DNA from: Streptomyces sp. SID12501
Lineage (GTDB): Bacteria > Actinomycetota > Actinomycetes > Streptomycetales > Streptomycetaceae
Assembly: GCF_010550245.1 (NCBI RefSeq)
Contig: NZ_JAAGLU010000005.1
Coordinates: forward strand, 1 to 64,000
DNA length: 64,000 nucleotides
Direction: 5' to 3'
The position numbers were made by a program, and so were the translations under genes. Positions 40,534 through 52,237 of this stretch are shown one piece after another. Position 1 is the first letter of the stretch; each line of letters opens with the position of its first letter. The notes beneath the pieces are model-generated. The model made no database searches. It was not told where the DNA came from and saw only the letters and a list, made by a program, of their open reading frames with translations.

Positions 40534-41618
40534 CACAGCACCACCACCGAGCGCAGTACGTCGCCGCCGTGCATCCGCTCGAACGCCTTCTCGACCTCGT
40601 CGAGCGCGATGGTCTCGGTGACGAAGGCGTCCAGGGGGAGGCGGCCCTGGAGGTAGAGGTCGATGAGCATGGGGAAGTCGCGGGAGGGCAGGCAGTCGCC
40701 GTACCAGGACGACTTCAGCGAGCCGCCACGCCCGAAGACGTCGATCAGCGGCAGTTCCAGCTTCATCTCCGGCGTGGGCACCCCGACCAGCACGACCGTA
40801 CCGGCGAGGTCACGGGCGTAGAACGCCTGCTTGTACGTCTCCGGGCGGCCGACCGCCTCGATGACGACGTCGGCGCCGTTGCCGCCGGTCAGCTCACGGA
40901 TCGCCTCGACGGCGTCGGTCTCCCTGGAGTTGACCGTGTGGGTCGCGCCCAGTTTGCGGGCGGTCGCGAGCTTGTTGTCGTCGATGTCGACGGCGATGAT
41001 CTTCGCGGCGCCGGCCAGGTTCGACCCGACGACCGCCGCGTCCCCGACCCCACCGCAGCCGATGACCGCGACGGAGTCGCCGCGCCCCACGTTCCCGGTG
41101 TTGATGGCGGCGCCGATACCGGCCATCACGCCACACCCCAGCAGCCCCGCGACGGCAGCCGAGGCGGCCGGGTCGACCTTGGTGCACTGCCCGGCCGCGA
41201 CGAGGGTCTTCTCGGCGAACGCGCCGATACCCAGCGCGGGCGACAGCTCGGTGCCGTCGAGCAGGGTCATCTTCTGCTTGGCGTTGTGCGTGTTGAAGCA
41301 GTACCACGGGCGTCCACGCAGACAGGCCCGGCAACTCCCGCACACCGCACGCCAGTTGAGGATGACGAAGTCACCGGGGGCCACGTCCGTGACCCCCTCC
41401 CCCACCGACTCCACGACCCCGGCGGCCTCATGGCCGAGCAGGAAGGGGAAGTCGTCGTTGATCCCGCCCTCGCGGTAGTGCAGGTCGGTGTGACAGACCC
41501 CGCAGGCCTGGATCCGGACCAGTGCCTCGCCCGGCCCGGGGTCCGGCACGAGGATCGTCTCCAGGCTGACGGGGGCACCTTTGCCCCGCGCGACGACAGC
41601 ACGGACCTGGTGAGTCAT
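40533..41618 (-). CDS. S-(hydroxymethyl)mycothiol dehydrogenase (formaldehyde detoxification)
   Basis: This 361-aa zinc alcohol dehydrogenase oxidises the mycothiol adduct of formaldehyde. Catalytic zinc ligands are in [13 protein letters not shown] and [14 protein letters not shown]. The structural zinc lobe is [15 protein letters not shown]. The cofactor motif is [14 protein letters not shown]. The sequence and 360-aa length fit the class III-like mycothiol-specific group. ATG 41618 has GAGGAG at proper spacing. Expected job here: removing formaldehyde released by Rieske and sarcosine demethylation. Confidence 0.92.
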   Translation of the reverse strand: MTHQVRAVVARGKGAPVSLETILVPDPGPGEALVRIQACGVCHTDLHYREGGINDDFPFLLGHEAAGVVESVGEGVTDVAPGDFVILNWRAVCGSCRACLRGRPWYCFNTHNAKQKMTLLDGTELSPALGIGAFAEKTLVAAGQCTKVDPAASAAVAGLLGCGVMAGIGAAINTGNVGRGDSVAVIGCGGVGDAAVVGSNLAGAAKIIAVDIDDNKLATARKLGATHTVNSRETDAVEAIRELTGGNGADVVIEAVGRPETYKQAFYARDLAGTVVLVGVPTPEMKLELPLIDVFGRGGSLKSSWYGDCLPSRDFPMLIDLYLQGRLPLDAFVTETIALDEVEKAFERMHGGDVLRSVVVL

Positions 41619-41676
41619 GGCCACTCCTCGGCTGGTACGAGATCTACTACGACCTGATACGAGACCTGAGCCGAAT

Positions 41677-41712
41677 GTTGCTCATTACGGCACACATCTC
41701 ATGTGTCGCAAC
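41677..41712. promoter_or_regulatory. tandem IclR-type operator, formaldehyde dehydrogenase promoter
   Basis: GTTGCTCATTACGGCAC (41677) and ATCTCATGTGTCGCAAC (41696) are spaced 19 bp. Outer half-sites GTTGC and GCAAC are perfect; inner half-sites are weak. The pair ends 59 bp before the start codon at its near side. Confidence 0.6.
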
Positions 41713-41896
41713 ACAGCATCAGGGAGCGCCGAGCGGGGGTCAAGGATCTGGAGGCTGCCCGGCCTCGGCTCGACCGGGCCGATCACCTCGCCGCCCGGGC
41801 CGAGGACGAGACCTGTGAGCGGGAGAAGGTGAAGCCGGTGGCGCTGGGCCGGGTGCGGTGCGGGAGCCGGGGCGGGAGCGGGAGCCGGGGCGGGGG

Positions 41897-42892
41897 TCAG
41901 GCGGTCCGCAGGGTCGTTGCCGCCTTGTAGGTGCGCAGCACCGGAGCCGTTTCGATGCGTGTCACCGCCTCCCATGTCACGCGCCGCGTCAGGTACGCGT
42001 GGAGCGCCTCCACGTCCCGGCACAGCGCCTGTGCGACCAGGTTCGTCGGCCCGGTCGTCGCCGCGACCACCGCCAGTTCCTCGTGGCCCGCCAGCGCGGT
42101 CGCCACCGCGTCCAGGTGCGCCGGCGCGACCTGCATCCACAACAGTGCCGACACCGTGATGCCCAGCAGCGCCGGGTCCACGTCCACGTCGAAGAACAAC
42201 GCGCCGCGCGCCCGCAGTTCGGCAAGCCTGCGGGCCACCGTCGACGCCGTCGTGCCCGTCGCCGCCGCCAGTTCCGCGTAGCTGACCCGCGCGTCCTCGC
42301 GCAACGCGGCCAGCAGCACCCGGTCCGCGCCGGTCAGCAGGTACGGCTCCTCCCCCGGGGCCGCGGCGCGCCCGCCGACTCCGGCTGTGTCCCGTTCGGC
42401 GCGCAGCCGGGCCTGCTGACCCTCGTCCAGGACGTTCACCCGTCCCCGCCACGCGGTCGGCCCGCCGAGGTAGGTGTGCAGCAGGTAGTGCGCGGAGACC
42501 GAGGTGATCCCGGCGGTGCGCGGGATGTCGCGCAGCAGCAGCGCGTGCGCGTCCGGACCGGACGGCGCCGTGTGGATGATCGCCACGATCTCCGTGCCGC
42601 CGGACGTCAGCCGTACCCACGAGGTGTCCGGCCGGCGCGCGAGCGCCACCGCGATGTCGTGCGCGCTGCGCGTCGCGGCAGTCAGCCGCACGAACCACTG
42701 GTGCGCGCCCGCGCTGTGCGGCGTCGGCAGCGTCACCACCCGCAGCCCGGCCTGCGCGTACAGGCGTCGGTAGCGGCGGACGACGGTCTGCGTCGAGGAG
42801 CCGAGCACCTCGGCGATGAGCGTGAACGGCGTCCGCGCGTCCACCTGCAGGGCATGGATCAGGCCCCGGTCCAAGTCGTCCAGTACGAGCAT
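41897..42892 (-). CDS. Lrp/AsnC-family regulator with duplicated modules
   Basis: This 331-aa regulator has two Lrp units in tandem: an N-terminal AsnC-type HTH (LDDLDRGLIHALQVDARTPFTL with SSTQTVVRRYRRLYA), a RAM-like half, then a second HTH (LLAALREDARVSYAELAAAT with TTASTVARRLAEL) and a second RAM-like domain. Duplicated Lrp proteins are common in Streptomyces. It is divergent from an MFS exporter gene with a 127-bp gap and probably controls it. ATG 42892 or TTG 42901 are the candidate starts; no strong ribosome-binding site. Upstream of its stop lies a GGGAGCCGGGGC-type repeat (about 41862-41896). Confidence 0.88.
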   Translation of the reverse strand: MLVLDDLDRGLIHALQVDARTPFTLIAEVLGSSTQTVVRRYRRLYAQAGLRVVTLPTPHSAGAHQWFVRLTAATRSAHDIAVALARRPDTSWVRLTSGGTEIVAIIHTAPSGPDAHALLLRDIPRTAGITSVSAHYLLHTYLGGPTAWRGRVNVLDEGQQARLRAERDTAGVGGRAAAPGEEPYLLTGADRVLLAALREDARVSYAELAAATGTTASTVARRLAELRARGALFFDVDVDPALLGITVSALLWMQVAPAHLDAVATALAGHEELAVVAATTGPTNLVAQALCRDVEALHAYLTRRVTWEAVTRIETAPVLRTYKAATTLRTA

Positions 42893-43019
42893 GTCCAGCA
42901 AACTAGCCGACCCTGATGGAAGTAATCACCTATCCATTGCGGAGAAATGGAAGCCGGTGCGGGTGGGCGGGCACGGTGGTCACCGGCCCGCCACGACCCG
43001 TATCCCTGGAGGAGACCGC

Positions 43020-44582
43020 ATGTCCCGCACCTCCGGCACACCCAGCACCTCCGGCACACCCGCCACCGCGCCCGCCGCACCGGGCACCCCCGCCTTCGCC
43101 GGCGCGTCCGCGCCGTACCGGTGGCGCTGGACCGCGCTCGCCGCGCTCCTTGCCGCCGAGGCCATGAACCTCCTCGACGCAACGATCGTCCAGGTCGCCG
43201 CCCCCGTCATCCACACCACTCTCGGTGGAGCGGACACCACCATCCCGTGGTTCAGCGCCTCCTACACCCTCGCCTTCGCCCTCGGCCTGCTCACCGGCGC
43301 CCGCCTCGGCGACATCCACGGCCGCAAGCGCGTCTTCCGCGCCGGGGTCATCGCCTTCGCCGCGGCCTCCCTGGCGTGCGCGCTCGCTCCCACCGCCGCC
43401 TCCCTCATCACCCTGCGCGCCGTGCAAGGAGCCGCCGCGGCCGCGATCATCCCGCAGACGTTCGGGCTGATCCGCGCCATGTTCACCGGCACCGAACTGT
43501 CCAAGGCCCTCGGCATGATCGGCCCCGTCATGGGGCTGTCCGCCGTCGCCGGCCCTGCACTCGGCGGCGTCCTCACCCACGCCGACCTGCTCGGCACCTC
43601 CTGGCGCGCCGTCTTCCTCGTCAACCTCCCCCTCGCCGCCGCCGTACTGGCAGCCGCACCCCGGCTGCGTGAGGACCGCGCCCCCGTCCGCCCCCGCCTC
43701 GACCCGGCCGGCACCGCACTGGCCATGCTCGGCACCGCCCTGCTGGTGTGCCCGATCGCCACCGGCCACCCGGGGCCCGCCGCGTGGGCGACCGCGGCGG
43801 CCGGCGCAGCCGTCCTGGCGGTGCTCATCGCCCAGCAGCGCCGCACCGCCCACCGCGGCAAGGCCCCGCTGATCGAACCCGCCCTGCTGCACGGCCGCGT
43901 CTTCCCCGCCGCACTGGCCACATCCACGCTGTTCTTCGCCGTGATGAACGGCGTCATGATCACCGTCGTCCTCCACCTCGAACTCGGCCTCCACGACGGG
44001 CCGCTCACCGCCGGACTCACCTTGCTGCCCTGGTCCACGGGACTGGCCGTCGCCTCCTGGGCCGCCGGAACCCACCTCGTTCCCCGGTACGGCGCCCGTG
44101 TCATGCACGCCGGCATCGCCGCCTTCGCCGGCGCACTGGCCGCCGCCGCGCTCGCCTACCGCGCCGCCGCCCCCGACGCCTACCCGACGGCCCTCCCGTT
44201 CGCCCTCGCGCTGGCGGGGCTGGGCACCGGGCTGTTCACGCCGCCGTTCTTCACGACCGCGCTCGGGGTCGTCGGAGCGCAGGAGACCGGCTCCGCCGCG
44301 GGACTGCTCAACGCCGTCCAGCAACTCGGTGGAACCCTCGGCGTCGCCCTCATCGGTGGTGTCTACCTCGACACGACCGGCGACGCCCGCGCCGCAGCCG
44401 AACACGCGCTCGGTGTGGCCGCCGGGCTCCTGGCCGCCACCGCGGCGGCGGCCGGCGTGATGACGACGCGCCGTACCCGACCCATCCACGGGGCCGCGTC
44501 CATGACACCGTCATGCACGCACTCAAAAGAACTCAGACGTTCCTCCGGTACTGCCCCCCGATCTCGAAGAACGCCTCGGTGA
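43020..44582 (+). CDS. MFS transporter, DHA2-type drug/solute exporter
   Basis: This 520-aa membrane protein has about 14 hydrophobic segments. Typical MFS motifs: LDATIVQVAAPVIHTTLGG after helix 1 (motif D1-like), GARLGDIHGRKRVFRAG (motif A), and motif C in helix 5 (GMIGPVMGLSAVAGPALGGVL). The substrate is unknown. ATG 43020 has GGAGGAGA upstream. The last ~25 codons overlap the convergent mutase gene by 50 bp and encode a basic tail (KELRRSSGTAPRSRRTPR) unlike MFS ends, so the original stop may have been lost. Confidence 0.88.
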   Translation: MSRTSGTPSTSGTPATAPAAPGTPAFAGASAPYRWRWTALAALLAAEAMNLLDATIVQVAAPVIHTTLGGADTTIPWFSASYTLAFALGLLTGARLGDIHGRKRVFRAGVIAFAAASLACALAPTAASLITLRAVQGAAAAAIIPQTFGLIRAMFTGTELSKALGMIGPVMGLSAVAGPALGGVLTHADLLGTSWRAVFLVNLPLAAAVLAAAPRLREDRAPVRPRLDPAGTALAMLGTALLVCPIATGHPGPAAWATAAAGAAVLAVLIAQQRRTAHRGKAPLIEPALLHGRVFPAALATSTLFFAVMNGVMITVVLHLELGLHDGPLTAGLTLLPWSTGLAVASWAAGTHLVPRYGARVMHAGIAAFAGALAAAALAYRAAAPDAYPTALPFALALAGLGTGLFTPPFFTTALGVVGAQETGSAAGLLNAVQQLGGTLGVALIGGVYLDTTGDARAAAEHALGVAAGLLAATAAAAGVMTTRRTRPIHGAASMTPSCTHSKELRRSSGTAPRSRRTPR

Positions 44583-47500
44583 CCTCGCGCAGCGTGCACA
44601 CCCTGGCCGCCGCCATCAGCGCCTCGAAGGCGTTGTCGCCGCCCACAGCGGCCTCCTTCAGCCGGGCGAGCGCCTGCGTGGCCTCCGCTCCGTGCGCGCT
44701 CTGGAAGTCGCGGACGCGCGCGAGCTGGGACTCCTTCTCCGTCTCGGTGGCACGGGCGAGCTCGACCTCGTGGGGCGCTCCCTCACCACCGGGCCGGCGG
44801 AAGGTGTTGACGCCGATGATGGGCAGCGTGCCGTCGTGCTTGCGCTGCTCGTACAGCATCGACTCGTCCTGGATACGCCCGCGTTGGTAGCCGGTCTCCA
44901 TCGCACCGAGTACGCCGCCACGCTCGTTGATCCGGTCGAACTCGGCGAGCACGGCCTCCTCGACCAGGTCGGTGAGCCGGTCGATGATGAACGATCCCTG
45001 GAGCGGGTTCTCGTTCATGGCGAGACCCCACTCGCGGTTGATGATGAGCTGGATCGCCAGCGCGCGCCGCACCGACTCCTCGGACGGGGTGGTGACGGCC
45101 TCGTCGTAGGCGTTGGTGTGCAGGGAGTTGGCGTTGTCGTAGATGGCGATCAGGCCCTGCAGCGTGGTGCGGATGTCGTTGAAGTCCATCTCCTGGGCGT
45201 GCAGGGAGCGTCCGGAGGTCTGGACGTGGTACTTCAGCTTCTGGCTGCGCTCCCCCGCTCCGTACCGCTCCTTCATCGCGACGGCCCAGATCCGGCGGGC
45301 GACGCGGCCGAGCACGGAGTACTCCGGGTCCATGCCGTTGGAGAAGAAGAACGACAGGTTGGGCGCGAAGTCGTCGATGCGCATACCGCGCGCCAAGTAG
45401 GCCTCGACGTAGGTGAATCCGTTGGCCAGGGTGAAGGCGAGCTGGCTGATCGGGTTCGCCCCGGCCTCGGCGATGTGGTAGCCGGAGATGGACACGGAGT
45501 AGAAGTTGCGGACCTTCTGCTCGATGAACCACTCCTGGATGTCGGCCATCATCCGCAGGCTGAACTCGGTGGAGAACAGGCAGGTGTTCTGCCCCTGGTC
45601 CTCCTTGAGGATGTCGGCCTGCACGGTGCCGCGCACGTTCGCGAGCGCGTGCGCCCGCAGCTCGGCGGCCTCCTCGGGCGAGGGGTCGCGCCCCTCCGCC
45701 GCCCGGAACTTCTCCACCTGCTGGTCGATGACGGTGTTGAGGAAGAACGCCAGGACGGTCGGCGCCGGCCCGTTGATCGTCATGGACACGGAGGTGGTCG
45801 GCGCTACGAGGTCGAACCCGTCGTACAGCGCCTTCATGTCGTCGAGGGTGGCCACGGAGACGCCGGACGTGCCGACCTTGCCGTAGATGTCGGGGCGTTC
45901 GTCGGGGTCACGGCCGTAGAGGGTGACGGAGTCGAAGGCGGTGGACAGCCGGGTGGCCGGCTGGCCCTCGGAGAGCAGCTTGAAGCGCCGGTTCGTACGG
46001 AACGGGTCGCCCTCCCCGGCGAACATCCGCGCCGGGTCCTCGCCGTCGCGCTTGAAGGGGAACACCCCGGCGGTGAACGGGAAGAGGCCGGGCAGGTTCT
46101 CCCGGCGCCAGAACCGCACCAGCTCGCCGTGGTCGGTGAAGGCGGGCAGCGCGACCCGGGGGATCAGGTTGCCCGACAGGGACTCGCGGTTCAGCTTCGT
46201 ACGGATCTCCCGGTCCCGTACCTTCACCACCTGCTCGTCCCCGGAGTACGACGCCACGACCGCGGGCCAGTTCAGGATCTGGTCGCCGATGTCGTGCGGG
46301 AGGTCGCGGCGGGCGTCCGTGAGCAGCGCTTCCACGCCCCCCTGATCCGCCCCGGCCTCGACGAGTTCGCCCCTGACGGCGTCCAGACGCTGCACACGGC
46401 GGGCCGCGTCGGCCAGTGCCTCGGTCCGGTCGTGGTAGGCGCGGACCGTCTCCGTGATCTCGGCGAGGTAGCGCACCCGGTCGGCGGGCACCACCCGCCG
46501 GATGCCCGAGGAGTGCCGTACGGCGACCGGCGCCAGGGTGCCTTCGGACAGCGGCAGTCCCCGCTCGGCCAGACCGGCCCTCAGGTGCTGGTAGAGGGCG
46601 GTGACACCGTCGTCGTTGAACGTGGCCGCCGAGGTGCCGTACACCGGCATGTCCTCGGGCTTCTTGCCGAACGCCTCGCGATTGCGCACCAGTTGGCGGC
46701 CCACGTCACGCATCGCGTCCTTGGCGCCGCGCCGCTCGAACTTGTTGATCGCCACGACGTCGGCGAAGTCGAGCATGTCGATCTTCTCCAGCTGCGAGGC
46801 GGCGCCGAACTCCGGCGTCATCACGTACAGCGAGGTGTCGACGTACGGCACGATGGCCGCGTCGCCCTGCCCGATGCCCGGTGTCTCCACGATCACCAGG
46901 TCGAACCCGGCGGCCTTGACCACGTCGATCACGTCGGACAGGTGCTCGGGCAGCTCACGGCTGCCGCGGGTGGCCAGGCTCCGGAAGAAGGTCCGGTTCC
47001 CGTCAAGGGAGTTCATCCGGATGCGGTCGCCGAGCAGCGCCCCGCCGCCGCGACGCCGGGTCGGGTCCACGGCGATCACCGCGATCCGCAGCTTGTCCTG
47101 CTGGTCGACACGGAACCGCCGTACCAGCTCATCCGTGAGAGACGACTTCCCGGAGCCGCCGGTGCCGGTGATCCCGAGGACGGGCGTGACCCGCGCGGCG
47201 GCAGCGGCGCGCACCTGCTCCAGCAGCTCCGGGGGCAGCTTGCCCAGCTCCGCACCGGTGATGGCGCGGGCGATGGCGAACCGGTCACCGGTCAGAACGG
47301 CGGCGGCATCGACCGACCTGCTCTCCCAGAGGTCGAAGTCACAGTCCTTGACGACCGAGTTGACCATCCCGGCGAGGCCCATCCGCTGCCCGTCCTCGGG
47401 CGAGAAGATGGTCACGCCGCTGCGGCGCAGCCGGGCGATCTCCTCGGGCACGATGACACCGCCGCCGCCCCCGACCACCTGGATGTGCTCGGCCCCCTGC

Positions 47501-47766
47501 CCGCGCAGCGACTCGACGAGATACTCGAAGTACTCCACATGCCCGCCCTGGTACGACGAGACGGCCACCCCGTGCGCGTCCTCCTCCAGCGCCGCGTCCA
47601 CGACCTCCCGCACCGACCGGTTGTGCCCCAGATGGATCACCTCGGCACCCTGGGACTGGAAGATCCGCCGCATGATGTTGATCGAGGCGTCGTGCCCGTC
47701 GAACAGCGCGGAGGCTGTTACCAGGCGTACGGGGTGCACGGGCCGGTGGAGATCGTTCATGGTCAT
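44533..47766 (-). CDS. icmF: fused isobutyryl-CoA mutase with G-protein chaperone domain
   Basis: This 1077-aa adenosylcobalamin enzyme interconverts isobutyryl-CoA and n-butyryl-CoA. Domain order: B12-binding domain (FDGHDASINIMRRIF carries the His ligand; GGGGGVIVPEEIARL), MeaI-like GTPase (P-loop GITGTGGSGKSSLTDEL, VDPTRRRGGGALLGDRIRM), a linker, then the mutase barrel (LPGLFPFTAGVFPFKRDGED, APTTSVSMTINGPAPTVLAF, NTCLFSTEFSLRMMADIQEW). The domain order and FPFTAGVFPF support IcmF over methylmalonyl-CoA mutase. ATG 47766 follows GGAAGG. A long palindrome lies immediately upstream. Confidence 0.93.
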   Translation of the reverse strand: MTMNDLHRPVHPVRLVTASALFDGHDASINIMRRIFQSQGAEVIHLGHNRSVREVVDAALEEDAHGVAVSSYQGGHVEYFEYLVESLRGQGAEHIQVVGGGGGVIVPEEIARLRRSGVTIFSPEDGQRMGLAGMVNSVVKDCDFDLWESRSVDAAAVLTGDRFAIARAITGAELGKLPPELLEQVRAAAAARVTPVLGITGTGGSGKSSLTDELVRRFRVDQQDKLRIAVIAVDPTRRRGGGALLGDRIRMNSLDGNRTFFRSLATRGSRELPEHLSDVIDVVKAAGFDLVIVETPGIGQGDAAIVPYVDTSLYVMTPEFGAASQLEKIDMLDFADVVAINKFERRGAKDAMRDVGRQLVRNREAFGKKPEDMPVYGTSAATFNDDGVTALYQHLRAGLAERGLPLSEGTLAPVAVRHSSGIRRVVPADRVRYLAEITETVRAYHDRTEALADAARRVQRLDAVRGELVEAGADQGGVEALLTDARRDLPHDIGDQILNWPAVVASYSGDEQVVKVRDREIRTKLNRESLSGNLIPRVALPAFTDHGELVRFWRRENLPGLFPFTAGVFPFKRDGEDPARMFAGEGDPFRTNRRFKLLSEGQPATRLSTAFDSVTLYGRDPDERPDIYGKVGTSGVSVATLDDMKALYDGFDLVAPTTSVSMTINGPAPTVLAFFLNTVIDQQVEKFRAAEGRDPSPEEAAELRAHALANVRGTVQADILKEDQGQNTCLFSTEFSLRMMADIQEWFIEQKVRNFYSVSISGYHIAEAGANPISQLAFTLANGFTYVEAYLARGMRIDDFAPNLSFFFSNGMDPEYSVLGRVARRIWAVAMKERYGAGERSQKLKYHVQTSGRSLHAQEMDFNDIRTTLQGLIAIYDNANSLHTNAYDEAVTTPSEESVRRALAIQLIINREWGLAMNENPLQGSFIIDRLTDLVEEAVLAEFDRINERGGVLGAMETGYQRGRIQDESMLYEQRKHDGTLPIIGVNTFRRPGGEGAPHEVELARATETEKESQLARVRDFQSAHGAEATQALARLKEAAVGGDNAFEALMAAARVCTLREVTEAFFEIGGQYRRNV

Positions 47767-47802
47767 GGGGCCTTCCCAAAACGCGTCGGGGAGCACGACT
47801 GC

Positions 47803-47855
47803 CGATTTACTTGGACGTCCTACTAAAGAGAATACTAGGACGTCCAAGTAAATCG
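47803..47855. promoter_or_regulatory. 20-bp inverted repeat upstream of icmF (operator)
   Basis: CGATTTACTTGGACGTCCTA (47803-47822) and its exact reverse complement (47836-47855) are separated by 13 bp. Each arm contains the 8-bp palindrome GGACGTCC, so two symmetric sites may exist. The repeat is 36 bp from the icmF start and is probably a repressor site overlapping the promoter. Confidence 0.75.
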
Positions 47856-47876
47856 ACGGCGGCCCGGGCGCCGTAA

Positions 47877-49979
<2,103 letters not shown>

Positions 49980-50039
49980 CGGCCGTACGAGCGCACCAGC
50001 ACAGGTCAGCCACCACCGCCGGTCCCTAGGATTGAGCTC

Positions 50040-50600
50040 ATGTCACTCCCGCACGCGATCCTCACCGCCCTGCTCGAAAAGCCGTCCTCGGGGCTGGAGT
50101 TGACCCGGCGGTTCGACAAGTCGATCGGCTACTTCTGGTCGGCCACGCATCAGCAGATCTATCGCGAGCTGGGAAGACTGGAGGCAGAGGGGCACATCCG
50201 CGCCCTGCCCGCCGAGCAGCCGACCCGCGGGCAGAAGAAGAGCTACGAGGTACTGCCCGCGGGTCGCGCCGAACTGGCCCGCTGGACCGCCGCGTCCCAG
50301 GACCCCAAGCCCTACCGCGACACGATGCTGCTGCGGCTGCGCGCCTCGGCGGTCGTCGGCACCGAGGGCATCGAGGCCGACATGCGCCGCCATCTCGCTC
50401 TGCACCAGCAGCAGTTGACGGAGTATCAGGAGATCCAGGAGCGGGACTTCCCGCCCGGTACGGGCAGCACCCGGGGCAGCTCCCAGGGCCGCCTCCAGCA
50501 CCTGGTCCTGCGGGCGGGCATCGACCTGGAGACCTTCTGGACCCAGTGGCTCACGCACGCCCTGGCGGAGTTCGCGGAGTTGCCAGGCGAAAACCGGTGA
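50040..50600 (+). CDS. PadR-family transcriptional regulator
   Basis: This 186-aa protein has the PadR winged helix (SLPHAILTALLEKPSSGLELTRRF, then SATHQQIYRELGRLEAEGHI) and a C-terminal helical dimerisation part of the Vir-like type. It lies 60 bp after fadH in the same direction and probably regulates it through TTGTGCAACTAGTTGCACAA. Confidence 0.92.
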   Translation: MSLPHAILTALLEKPSSGLELTRRFDKSIGYFWSATHQQIYRELGRLEAEGHIRALPAEQPTRGQKKSYEVLPAGRAELARWTAASQDPKPYRDTMLLRLRASAVVGTEGIEADMRRHLALHQQQLTEYQEIQERDFPPGTGSTRGSSQGRLQHLVLRAGIDLETFWTQWLTHALAEFAELPGENR

Positions 50601-50703
50601 GCGCCCCGTCCCCGAGGCCGGACCTCGGAAACAGAGCGCTCACGGCAGCCGGGCCGATCGAGCCGGTGAACTCAATCGGCTTAAGTGGATGGGCAGTTGT
50701 CCA

Positions 50704-52065
50704 TCAGAGCCGGAAGACATCGAGGAAGGAGCTCCAGAACCCCTTCTTGCGCTGGTCCTGACGGGCCGCCGGTGCCTGCTGTGGCGCCGGGCGGGTCGCC
50801 GGTTCGGCCGCCGGTGCCGGCGTCAGGTTGCGCAGGGCCGCCGCCATCCGGGTGGCCGGTGTCGGGCTGAACCGCGTCGGCAGCGCGGCCAGCGCGCGGT
50901 GGAAGGGGCCGGGGCGCCACAGCAGGCTGTCCTGCGGGACCGCGAGGGTCAGGTCGGGCAGCGCGTTGAGGATCCTCTCGATCGCCGTGAGCGCGATGAC
51001 CTGGGCCGGGTCCTTGGCGGGGCAGGCGTGCGGGCCCGCGCCGAAGGCCAGGTGCGCGCCCTTGCTAGCCAGTTGCCTGGCCTCGGTGAGGGCCGGGTCG
51101 CTGTTGGCGGCGGCGAAGCTGATGACGACCGGGCTGTTCGCCTCGACCGGTACACCGCCGAGGTCGACGTCCTGCAACGCGTAGTGCGTCGCGTAGTTGG
51201 CGATGGGCGGGTTGTTCCACAGCACGTGCTCGATGGCTTCCTCGACCAGCATGCCGCTGCCGCGCTCGGAGGGGCCGTCGGACAGCAGCAGGAGCAGGGC
51301 ACTGGCTATGAGGTTGCGCTGGGGTTCCAGGCCCGCACCCATCAGCACGATCAACTGGTCGCGGAGTTCCTCGTCGTTGAGGCCCGCGGAGTGCTGGATG
51401 AGCCAGGAGGTCACGTCCTCGCCGGGCTCGCGGCGCTTGAGCGTGATCAGCTCCTGGAGGCAGGTGGCGACCTGCTCCAGGCCCTTGAGGGCGTCGTCCT
51501 GTCCGTCGAACATGGCGGACATGCCGGAGGTGAGGCGGTCGCCGATGTCGGCCGGGCAGCCGAACATCTTGTTGAACAGCAGGAGCGGGATCAGCTTGGC
51601 GTAGTCGTTGAGGAGGTCGGCCCGGCCCCGCTCGCTGAACTGGTCGATCAGATAGTCGGCGATGGGCTCGACGTCCCGCCGGATGCGGCTGATGCTCAGC
51701 TTGGCGAGGCTCTCGGTGACGGCCTTGCGCAGCCGCAGGTGCACCACGCCGTCCGTGAACAGGACGTTGGGCCGGTACATCATCATCGGCAGGACCGGAC
51801 TGTCGAGGGAGATACGGCCCTCGTTGAGCGCGGCCCAGCGGCGCGAGTCACGGGAGAACAGGGTGGTGTTCTGGAGCACTCTGAGGGCCATCTCGTGCTG
51901 GACGACGAGCGTGGCGTCCACCCCGGGGGCGAGCTCCACGGGTGCCGCCGGACCGTAGGTGCGCATCTGGTCGTAGACGCGGTGCGGTTCGGCGGCGAAG
52001 TCGGTGCCGTGCATGGGGCATCTGGCGGGCGCGCTCGGCGTGGCACCCGCGTGCTGTGTGTCCAT
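50704..52065 (-). CDS. cvnE: conservon cytochrome P450 (CYP157-like, CvnE)
   Basis: This 453-aa P450 keeps the heme-Cys loop FGAGPHACPAKDPAQ. In the K-helix, where nearly all P450s have E-x-x-R, it reads IEHVLWNNPPI, so the Arg is missing. Loss of ExxR is known for CYP157, the family found in cvn conservons. The I-helix region is ELRDQLIVLMGAGLEPQRNL, without the usual acid/Thr pair. The C-terminus adds an Ala/Pro-rich linker and an amphipathic end (KKGFWSSFLDVFRL). The gene ends the cvn operon after a 172-bp gap. The substrate and even catalytic competence are uncertain. Confidence 0.88.
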   Translation of the reverse strand: MDTQHAGATPSAPARCPMHGTDFAAEPHRVYDQMRTYGPAAPVELAPGVDATLVVQHEMALRVLQNTTLFSRDSRRWAALNEGRISLDSPVLPMMMYRPNVLFTDGVVHLRLRKAVTESLAKLSISRIRRDVEPIADYLIDQFSERGRADLLNDYAKLIPLLLFNKMFGCPADIGDRLTSGMSAMFDGQDDALKGLEQVATCLQELITLKRREPGEDVTSWLIQHSAGLNDEELRDQLIVLMGAGLEPQRNLIASALLLLLSDGPSERGSGMLVEEAIEHVLWNNPPIANYATHYALQDVDLGGVPVEANSPVVISFAAANSDPALTEARQLASKGAHLAFGAGPHACPAKDPAQVIALTAIERILNALPDLTLAVPQDSLLWRPGPFHRALAALPTRFSPTPATRMAAALRNLTPAPAAEPATRPAPQQAPAARQDQRKKGFWSSFLDVFRL

Positions 52066-52237
52066 GAGGGTTCCTTAGGGATCCCCGCGCGTCGGGGCGG
52101 GGGACGGGGGTGAGGAAAAACCTTGTGCGCGGCTGCTTTCCGGATGGCCTGGATGGTCCGAACGATCCGGACCCCTGACCGGACCCCCTGTCCGGACCCC
52201 CTGTGCGGGGAGGGGCCCGAAAGGGAGGGACCGGGGT

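Noticed and set aside
44692..47826. Plus-strand open frame of 1044 aa
   Set aside because: Antisense to icmF, which is supported over its full length.
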